From positions 77,515,123 to 77,579,122 of the forward strand of contig CM057825.1 of assembly GCA_030068075.1 (NCBI GenBank): a stretch of 64,000 bases of DNA, read 5' to 3'. The notes below the pieces were generated by a model, which saw nothing but the letters and a program-made list of their open reading frames with translations, had not been told where the DNA came from and did not search any database. Both the position numbers and the translations under genes were made by a program. This stretch comes from Paguma larvata. Its lineage: Eukaryota > Chordata > Mammalia > Carnivora > Viverridae. Positions 55,579 to 64,000 of this stretch are shown here, one piece after another (position 1 is the stretch's first letter; every line of letters starts with the position of its first letter).

Positions 55579-57769
55579 GCCTTAGGGTCTAAGAATTCTG
55601 CCATAATCTCTCTCCGTCTCTCTCAGAATTTCTTGCCTTTCAGCAGGTAAACAAATGGTAAGCCTGAAATTATTTTAATTGGCACATTTTATAGATATAT
55701 TTACATAAAGTATATTTCTATTTTGTAGATACATTTTGACCTACTTATCCAAGAAGAGTTGACTGCTTTTTGGACTAACAGAAACTCCTTTGGCTCAACA
55801 TTGATTGTACAAAGTTGATTTGTACCGATGTGTTCTAGACTAGAGCTTAAACTTTAGCCTTGGATATGGCTATGCTTGCTGTGGATGAATTTTAAAGATC
55901 TTTGGGTGCTTTGTGAGAATATTTAGCTCCAGGGGTTGGACCAGAATTTCTGCCACTGGGCAGTGGAGAATTTGGCCTAGGCTCCTGGGGTCATTGTGTT
56001 CCTATGCTTGTGTTGGGGCCACGTAAAGACCGGAACCTGGTGCCTCTGGGCTTCTGTGCTGTCCTGTAATATAATTAGGACCTGATTTGAGGCAGAATAG
56101 ACCTATAAAAAGACCATCAACATTTTTTTTTGATTCAGGGAAAAATAAAAAGAATGGAGATAGCATTAACAGGATAGAGAAAATTGACTAGGTCTGAAAA
56201 CATTTAAGATACTTTTTATACAGAGTTGGCTAAATTTCTAGTTTTGGTAAATGAAACTGAGGTAGATTTCAGAACACCTTCAGTTTTAGAAAATTTCCTT
56301 ATTTCTTAAGATAAGTATATATTAAAATTAATACCACCAGCCTGTTCAGACAAAAAGCAATCTAGTGGGAAAAAAAATTAGAGTCTATAGACAAAACAAT
56401 AAGCTGACCGAGTCACCCTTCACTCAGCTCTTGGTCATATTACAGTGATTGAGCCTTAAAATCGCATTGCTTAGTATGCACTCTTCAAAATGCTCTTAAT
56501 TAAACACAGATGCACACTTTTCACTTTAAGTTATGCTTCACCCTTCAAGTCCATTGCTTACGCCAAACAAAACACCCCTAAAACCCAAACCTTATACTAA
56601 ATAGTCTATGGTCTTTAAATCTCTCCTATTCTATGATTACACAAGTTAATTATGAAAGAACAATATATTTAGAGAAGGTCTCTTATGCTCCGTGGTTTAT
56701 AATTACTTAGTAATATTAATTATTAATGACCTGTATTATAAATGTACTTTTCAAAATGGCATCTACCTTTTTAACTCTGCTATAACAGCCCACAAAATTG
56801 TGGCTCTCCTGGGAGATGGGGTAGGTCTGGGATATGCAATAGGTTAGAACCACATGGGCTAAGACACTTCTGACTGACTGGCACAAATTCACCCAGAAAT
56901 GTGGTAATGTCTCTGGGTTCCTATAAAAAGGGGTAGTTATACCAACTTACTTTATGAGACTGTTGGGAGAGATAAATTGTTAAGATAAAGTATAATGACA
57001 ACAATATGTATGAATCAATCTCCTGAGGCATAGGAGTTTAAATGCATCTACAAATCAGGTACATAACTGGTTACCCAGCAATGTAACCAAAGAAAGCAAA
57101 TGTCCACTTGAATTAAAGATAATGAGAATAGCATATGCATTAGACAAACATAGCAATCAGGTAGGTGGGATTTGCTTTCCTGTATTTGAAAAGGCTAGCA
57201 GGAAATGTTAAATATATAATTGAATATATTATGGCAGAAATGAGGTATATAATGCTATTATAATTGATTGTAAACTATCCATAGGTAGAAAAATGTAAAG
57301 TCGTTCACATGTGGCTTTTCAATCTGCCTTAGAGACCTTTATGATAATTTATTAAGAGAAAAGCCTCTGGTCATTACTTATTAATAATGCATTTGAAATG
57401 TTTTCCTTGAGTATTTTCCTACTTTACATCTGTTAAAGTGAATGCAGGAGATGAGAATACATCTGAGAAAAACTTGCATGAGGCTGGTCTTGAGGGAACA
57501 GTTAACAAGACTCCAGGTCTACAGCCTAAAGGCACTGGGACTGTGGCCCAATTATGAGAAGGGCCCTGGAGTGTGGAATTCCAAAATTATATAAATGTTT
57601 TCTCCGCAATAGATCTTTTAAATAAAGAAAACAGAATATGAAAAGAACTGTGTAATTTAGATGTTCCTTCCTTAATCCCAAATTTGGAAAATGAATGCAA
57701 TATTCCTGTCCTTATCTTGGTACTGGACTAATGTCCCTATTCACTCCATGGTTGACAAATTATTTTTAC
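55579..57769. other. Non-coding AT-rich sequence
   Basis: About 2.2 kb without an assigned repeat or gene. The sequence near 56400-56620 is C- and A-rich but not coding. Confidence 0.5.
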
Positions 57770-58193
57770 TTTTCCAAGTTTTTATTTAAATTCAAGTTTG
57801 TTAACATACAGTGCAGTATCGGTTTCAGGAGTAGAACTCAGTGATTCATCACTTGCAAGTAACACCCAGTGCTCATTACAAATGCCCCCCTTAATGTCCA
57901 TCACCCATTTAGTCCATCACCTCACCTACTTCCCCTTCAGCACCCCTCAGTTTGTTCTCTATAGTAAGGAATCTCTTCTGGTTTGCCTCCTTCTCCATTT
58001 TTATCTTATTTTATTTTTCCTTCCCTTTCCCTATGTTCATCTGTCTGGTTTCTTAAATTCCACAGATGAGTGAAATCTTAAGATATTTGTTTTTCTCTGA
58101 CTAACTTACTTTGCTTCACATAATACAGTCTAGTTCCATCCACATTGTTGCAAATGGCAAGACTTCATTCTTTTTGATTGCCAAGTAATATTC

Positions 58194-58237
<44 letters not shown>

Positions 58238-58257
58238 TACAAATATACCATACCTTC
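57770..58257 (-). mobile_element. Carnivore L1 3' part, antisense, interrupted by the younger L1
   Basis: 'aaattcaagtttgttaacatac', 'ggtttcaggagtagaactca', 'taacacccagtgctcattac', 'tttcttaaattccacagatgag' and '(TG)n', then 'accataccttcttt', where it is cut by the poly-T end of the next L1. Its continuation would lie beyond the window. No SINE inside. Confidence 0.88.
58196..58236. repeat. (TG)n microsatellite in L1
   Basis: About twenty TG units, 25 bases from the insertion point of the younger L1. Confidence 0.95.
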
Positions 58258-58425
58258 TTTTTTCTTTCTTTTTTTTTTTTAAATTTAAAATAGTTTATTT
58301 TCAAATTGGTTTACATAAAACACCCAGTGTTCATCCCAACATGTGCCCTTTTTTAATGCCCATCACCCCCTCTCCCCGCCCCCATCTCCCTCACCCTCAG
58401 TTTGTTCTTAGTCTTTGAGAGTCTC

Positions 58426-61400
58426 TTATGTTTTATCTCCCTCCCTCTCTGTGTCTTTTTTTTCTTTCCCCTCTTCCCCTCCCCCTGGTTTTTGCTTAGT
58501 CTCACAAAGTCCACCTATTCATGGAAACATATGGTATCTGTCTTTTTCTGACTGACTTATTTCACTTAACATAATACCCTCCAGTTCCATCCATGTTGCT
58601 ACACATGGCCAGATTTCATTTTTTCTCATTGCCACATAGTAGTCCATTGTATATATGTACCACATCTTCTTTATCCACTCGTCAGTTGATGGGCACTTAG
58701 TTTCTTTCCATGTTTTGGCTATTGTCGAAAGTGCTGCTATGAACATTGGGGTACACGTGCTCCTATGCATCAGCAATCCTGTGTCTCTTGGATAGATTCC
58801 TAGCAGGGCTATTGCTGGATCATAGGGTAGCTCTATTTTCATTTTTTTGAGGAACCTCCACACCGTTTTCCAGAGTGGCTGCACCAATTTGCATTCCCAC
58901 CAACAATGTAGGAGGGTGCCTACTTCTCCACATCCTCGCCAGCATCTATAGTTTCCTGATTTGTTTATTTTAGCCACTCTGACTGGTGTGAGGTGGTATC
59001 GCAGTGTGGTTTTGATTTGTATTTCCCTGATGATGAGTGACATTGAGCATCGTTTCAAGTGTCTATTTGCCATCTGAATGTCCTCTTTGGAGAAGTGTCT
59101 ATTCATATCTTCCGCCCATTTCTTCACTGGGTTGTTTGTTTTTCGGGTGTGGAGTTTGGTAAGTTCTTTATAGATTTTAGATATTAGTCCTTTATCCGAT
59201 ATGTCATTTGCGATGATCTTTTCCCATTCCGTTGGTTACCTATTCGTTTTGTTGGTTGTTTCTTTTGCTGTGCAGAAGCTTTTTATCTTGATGAAGTCCC
59301 AATAGTTCATCTTTGCTTTTAATTCCCTTGCCTTTGGAGACGTGTCAAGTAAGAAATTGGTGCGTCTTAGGTCAAAGAGGCTTTTCCCTGCTTTTTCCTC
59401 TAGGATTTTGACGGTTTCCTGTCTCACATTCAGATCTTTTATCCATTTAGAATTTATTTTTGTGAGTGGTGTAAGAAAGTGGTCTAGTTTCATTCTTTTG
59501 CATGTTGCTGTCCAATTCTCCCAGCACCATTTATTAAAGAGGCTCTTTTTTCCATTGAATACATTTTCCCGCTTTATCAAAGATTAGTTGGCCATATACG
59601 TGCAGGTCCATTTCTGAGTTTTCTATTCTATTCCATTGGTCTATGTGTCTGTTTTTGTGCCAATACCATACAGTCTTGATGACCACCGCTTTGTAGTAGA
59701 GGTTAAAGTCTGGGATTGTGATGCCTCCCGCCTTGGTTTTATTCTTCAGTATTATTTTGGCTATTCGAGGTCTTTTGTGGTTCCATACAAATTTTAGGAT
59801 TGTTTGCTCTAGCTTTGAGAAGAATGCTGGTGCAATTTTGATTGGGATTGCATTGAATGTGTAGATTGCTTTGGGTAGTATTGCCATTTTGACGATATTT
59901 ATTCTTCCAATCCATGAGCATGGGATGTTTTTCCATTTCCTTGTGTCTTCCTCAATTTCCTTCATAAGTTTTTTATAGTTTTCAGTGTAGAGGTCTTTCA
60001 CATCTTTGGTTAGGTTTATTCCTAGGTATTTTATGGTTTTTGGTGCAATTGTGAAAGGGATTAGCTTCTTTATTTCTCTTTCTGCTGCTTCATTGTTGGT
60101 GTATAGAAATGCCACCGATTTCTGTACATTGATTTTGTATCCTGCAACTTTGCTGAAATCACGGATCAGTTCTAGTAGGCTTTTGGTAGATTCCGTCGGG
60201 TTTTCCATGTAAAGTATCATGTCATCTGCAAAAAGTGAAAGTTTGACTTCCTCCTTGCCAATCTTGATGCCTTTTATTTTGTTTTGTTGTCTGATTGCTG
60301 ATGCTAAGACTTCCAGTACTATGTTAAATAGCAGTGGCGAGAGCGGACACCCCTGTCGTGTTCCTGATCTCAGGGGGAAGGCTTTCAATTTTTCCCCATT
60401 GAGGATGATGTTAGCTGTGGGCTTTTCATATATGGCTTTTATGATGTTTAAGTATGTTCCTTCTATCCCGACTTTCTCGAGAGTTTTTATTAAGAAAGGA
60501 TGCTGTATTTTGTCAAATGCTTTTTCTGCATCAATTGACAGGATCATATGGTTCTTATCTTTTCTTTTGTTGATGTGATGTATCACGTTGATTGATTTGC
60601 GAATATTGAACCAGCCCTGCAACCCAGGGATGAATCCTACTTGATCATGGTGGATAATTCTCTTTATGTGTTGTTGGATTCGATTTGCTAGTATCTTATT
60701 GAAAATTTTTGCATCCATATTCATCAGGGATATTGGCCTGTAATTCTCCTTCTTTGCTGGATCTCTATCTGGTTTGGGATTCAAAGTGATGCTGGCTTCA
60801 TAGAATGAGTCCGGGAGTTTTCCTTCCCTTTCAGTTTTTCGGAACAGCTTGAGGAGGATAGGAATTAACTCTGTTTTAAATGTCTGGTAAAATTCCGCAG
60901 GAAAGCCGTCTGGTCCAGGGCTTTTATTTGCTGGGAGATTTTTGATAACTGATTCTATTTCTTCACTAGTTATGGGTCTGTTCAATTTTTCTATTTCTTC
61001 CCGTTTGAGTTTTGGTAGCGTGTGGCTATTTAGGAAGCTGTCCATTTCTTCCAGATTGCCAAGTTTGGTGGCATATAATTTTTCATAGTATTCTCTGATG
61101 ATTGTTTGTATCTCTGAGGGATTGGTTGTAATTTCTCCCTTTTCATTCACGATTTTATCTATTTGAGTTCTCTCTCTTTTCTTTTTGAGAAGCCTGGCTA
61201 GAGGTTTGTCTATTTTGTTTATTTTTTCAAAGAACCAGCTTTTGGTTTCATTGATCTGTTCCACTACCTCTTCTGTCTCCATATGGTTAATTTGTGCTCT
61301 GATCTTAGTTATTTCTCTCTTTCTGCTGGGCTTGGGTTGTTTTATTTGTTCTGCTTCTAGTTCCTTTAGGCGCGCGGTTAGAATTTGTGTTATTGATTTT

Positions 61401-62406
61401 TCTTGTTTCTTGAGATGGGCCTGGATTGCAATATATTTCCCTCTCAGGACTGCTTTTGCTGCGTCCCAGAGCGTTTGGATTGTTGTATTTTCATTTTCAT
61501 TTGTTTCCATATATTTTTTAATTTCTTCTCTGATGGCTTGGTTGACCCAGTCATCTTTTAGTAGGTTATTTCTTAGCCGCCATGTTCTTGGGTATTTTCC
61601 AGGCTTTCTCCTGTGGTTGATTTCAAGTTTCAAAGCATTGTGGTCTGACAGTGTACACGGTATGATCTCAATTCTTTTATATTTATTCAGAGCTTCCCTG
61701 TACCCCAGAATGTGATCTATCTTGGAAAATGTACCGTGTGCAGTTGAGAAGAACGTAAATTCCTTTGCTTCTGGATGAAGGACCCTAAAGATGTCTGTGA
61801 GGCCCATCTGTTCTAATGTGTCGTTCAGGGCTATTGTTTCTGTGGAGATTTTCTGATTTGTGGATCTATCCAATGCTGAGAGTGGAGTGTTGAGATCCCC
61901 TACTATTAGGACATTTTTATCAATGAGGTTGCTAATGTTTGTAATTAGTTGTTTTACAAATTTGGGTGCCCCCAAATTCGGTGCGTAGATATTTACAATT
62001 GTTAGCTCTTCCTGCTGGATGGTCCCTGAGACTATTATATAATGTCCTTCTTCATCTCTTTTTACATCGTTCATCTTAAAATCTAATTTGTCTGATATAA
62101 GTGTGGCTACTCCGGCTTTCTTCTGCCTTCCAGTAGCATGGTAGATAGTTTTCCATCCCCTCACTTTCAATCTGAAGGTGTCTTCAGGTTTAAGATGAGT
62201 TTCTTGAAGACAGCAAATAGATGGGTCTTGTTTTTTAATCCATTCTTATCCATTTTTATCCTGTGTCTTTTGATTGGCGCATTTAGTCCATTTACATTCA
62301 GTGTTAATATTGAAAAATATGGGCTTACAGTCACTGTATTATCTGTAAGTTTCATGTTTGTAAGGCTGTCCCTGGCAGTTTGTGTTCTTTGCAGGTTTGC
62401 CTTCAT
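58426..62406 (-). pseudogene. L1 ORF2 pseudogene (endonuclease-reverse transcriptase)
   Basis: It aligns along its whole length with ORF2 of the first L1. Breaks, in coding order: an 8-nt insertion near 62245-62255, a local duplication of tccatt-ttat, which shifts the frame before the endonuclease Glu; a 2-nt deletion near 59552-59556 in the sequence for [11 protein letters not shown]; a CAA-to-TAA change at 59236-59238; and a CGA-to-TGA change at 58519-58521, 31 codons before the normal stop at 58426-58428. From 62170 to 59534 one frame stays open for 878 codons and holds most of the endonuclease, all RT motifs (including FADD) and SPGPDGF. The Cys motif C-x3-C-x7-H-x4-C is kept in the 58519-59127 frame. 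No functional protein is expected. Confidence 0.93.
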
Positions 62407-63295
62407 AGAATGCCCCTCAGGATCTCTTGCAGTGCTGGCTTATTTGTGATAAATTCTTTCAGTTTTTGTTTGTTGGGAAAAACCTTGATCTCTCCTTCTA
62501 TTCTGAATGACAGGCTAGCCGGATACAGAATTCTTGGTTGCAGGTCCTTCTTGCTCATCACATTGAAGATATCCTGCCATTCCTTTCTGGCTTGCCAAGT
62601 TTCTGTAGATAAGTCTGCTACTACCCTTATAGGTCTCCCTTTGTATGTTAGGGTTCTTTTGTCCCTAGCTGCTTTCAGGATTCTCTCCCTATCTTTGTAT
62701 TTTGCCAGCTTCACTATGATGTGCCGTGCAGAAGGTCTATTCAAGTTACGTCTGAGGGGAGTTCTCTGTGCCTCTTGGATTTCCATGCCCTTTTCCTTCC
62801 TCATGTTGGTGAAGTTCTCAGCAATGATTTGTTCAAGAACCCCTTCGACTCCTTTCTCTCTCTCTTCTTCCTCTGGGACTCCTATGATACGGATATTGTT
62901 TCTTTTGAGTTCATCGCTCAGCTCTCGAATTCTCCTTTCCTGTTCCTGGATCAGCTTCTCTCTCTTTTTATCTGCTTCCTCTTTTTCAATGATTTTGTCT
63001 TCTAAGGCACTAACTCTTTCCTCTACCTCTTCAATCCGTGCTGTGGCTGCTTCCAGTTTCCCCTGTATTTCTTCTAATTTCTTCTTTAATTCTTCCTGCC
63101 CGTTTTTAAGGTCCTTGAACTCTGCCGCGCGGGACCCCTTGCATTCTTCTAAGCTTTTTCAAGGCCAGCGATTAGTTTTATGATTGTCATTCTATATTCA
63201 TGTTCTGTTATGTTGCTTATATCTGTTTTCATTAATTCTTGAGCTGTCACTGCTTCTTGTGGATTCTTTTGAGGAGAATTCTTCCGTCTCGTCAT
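62403..63295 (-). pseudogene. L1 ORF1 pseudogene with a 1-nt deletion
   Basis: 893 bp, one base short of the 894-bp ORF1 of the first L1. The start (MTRRKNSPQK) and the first 47 or so codons are in frame. A run of five T on + at 63155-63159 (A on the minus strand), where six would keep the frame, shifts it, and a TAG follows at 63151-63149. The other frame is open down to the normal TGA, with the RRM (RNNIRIIGVPEEEE) and C-terminal (QPRILYPASLSF) domains well kept. The coiled coil differs strongly from the first copy. The TGA overlaps the ORF2 ATG (ATGA), as in the first copy. Confidence 0.92.
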
Positions 63296-64000
63296 TTTGG
63301 CTGGATGTGTTTTGGGTTGTTTCTTGAAGTTGCCCTGGAAAGGAAAACAGACTGATAGACAAACAGAAAACAGAAATACTCAAACGTACTAACAAATGAT
63401 ACAGACAAGCGGTTCACAACAGCAAAAAGAATAACAAATGACACTCTGAGGACAATGTCCTAAAATACCAGCTACACGGTAAGGACAGGGTGTGTACTGT
63501 GCTGGTGGCAGAGCGTCTACAGAGAGATTAATGACAGTTCCGGGGGAAAGAAGAAAATGGTCTTTGCCCGGGTAGAGTGACTAAAGAGCTTAATCCAGAC
63601 TGAGAGAAATCAGATTAAGGACGGTTACAAGGAAAAAGGAATGAAGACAGAAATTGCTCTGGTGAGATTATGTGGCCTGGTTATTCCAGAGAGAGAATAA
63701 GGGAAGTACAGAAGGAGATGAAAAACATGCCTTTAGAGAGTGGAATAAGATTTTGTTTAAGTCAGCCAGGCCTCTGGATAGTCAGCTCAGGAGTGGGGAT
63801 CAGTAAGAAGAATAACGGGGAGCATCTATTTTAAAAAGAAATGACCTGGAATTACTCCAGGCAGCAGTCTGGACTTGGCCTCTGTAGCTCCCGCGGAGAA
63901 GTGTCACTCCTGCGCAGATGGGCGTGGTTTAGTGTAGGCGGGAGTTCTCCACTGAGGCAGGGATGGCTCTGGGAGTGACTTCCTGGGGCTGGTGCTTGTG
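63296..64000 (-). promoter_or_regulatory. L1 5'UTR, partial (window edge)
   Basis: It aligns with the inner part of the first L1's 5'UTR (about 50528-51215), for example 'taccagctacacggtaagga' and 'agtgtaggcggga', but with many differences. The distal CpG-rich region and any YY1 site would lie beyond 64000. Confidence 0.85.

Larger units (their letters stand above)
58258..64000 (-). mobile_element. Second long LINE-1, antisense, decayed, 5' end beyond window
   Basis: Poly-A (58258-58280), AATAAA signal (58299-58294), G-rich 3'UTR tract (58399-58361), decayed ORF2 (62406-58426), ORF1 with one frameshift (63295-62403) and at least 705 bp of 5'UTR to the window edge. It lies inside an older L1. 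Its ORF2 is very like that of the full-length copy, but its 5'UTR and ORF1 coiled coil are clearly more different. Its right target duplication cannot be seen. Confidence 0.95.

Noticed and set aside
61185..61715. + strand frame of 176 codons opposite L1 ORF2
   Set aside because: Shadow of ORF2 on the other strand; a shorter form lies at the same place opposite the first L1, and no signature is present.
62380..63183. Long + strand frame of 267 codons opposite L1 ORF1
   Set aside because: It is the complement of the Glu/Lys-rich ORF1 and gives a Ser/Phe/Leu-rich product. Such frames arise from the base composition of ORF1, and no independent signature is present.

Overview
The window looks like gene-poor nuclear DNA from a feliform carnivore, most likely a cat (Felidae). 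Two things support this. Sixteen copies of a tRNA-derived SINE carry the feliform head (cgcctgggtggctcagt) and an A-rich tail. Two long LINE-1 copies match the carnivore L1 type. I found no host protein-coding exon, tRNA, rRNA, CRISPR array or bacterial-type feature. Apart from the L1 genes, the open frames are short, lack family signatures, and many lie inside repeats.

The left and middle parts (1-45 kb) are AT-rich unique sequence interrupted by repeats. These include feliform SINEs (several with clear target-site duplications), one older tRNA-SINE, MIR and L2 relics, four MER5-type hAT fragments, one MaLR solo LTR, old L1 pieces (3' ends at about 7.9, 10.3, 35.2-36.4, 37.5 and 40.8 kb) and a carnivore L1 3' piece (43.2-44.1 kb). 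Microsatellites include (TCTA)n, several (CA)n/(TG)n and (TTTTC)n. Five blocks without recognisable repeats (about 11.0, 13.0, 23.6, 26.6 and 38.4 kb) keep more CpG or homeodomain-like words than their surroundings and are possible conserved regulatory elements.

The main feature is a full-length LINE-1 on the minus strand at 45485-52038. It has a 16-bp perfect target-site duplication at a TTTT/AA site, a complete CpG-rich 5'UTR starting with a YY1-type motif, an intact ORF1 (297 aa), and an ORF2 open for 1324 codons except for one TGG-to-TAG change at codon 284. ORF1 and ORF2 overlap in ATGA. A second minus-strand L1 (58258 to the window end) lies inside an older L1. Its ORF1 has a 1-nt deletion; its ORF2 has an 8-nt insertion, a 2-nt deletion and two nonsense codons. 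Its 5' end lies outside the window.

In an active L1 the parts work in cis. The 5'UTR drives a bicistronic RNA, ORF1p coats it, ORF2p nicks DNA and reverse-transcribes it, and the same machinery mobilises the SINEs seen here. I did not find a convincing previously undescribed system. The most useful observations concern the almost intact L1, its unusual ORF junction, the divergence of its 5' half from the second copy, and the nested or duplicated repeats.
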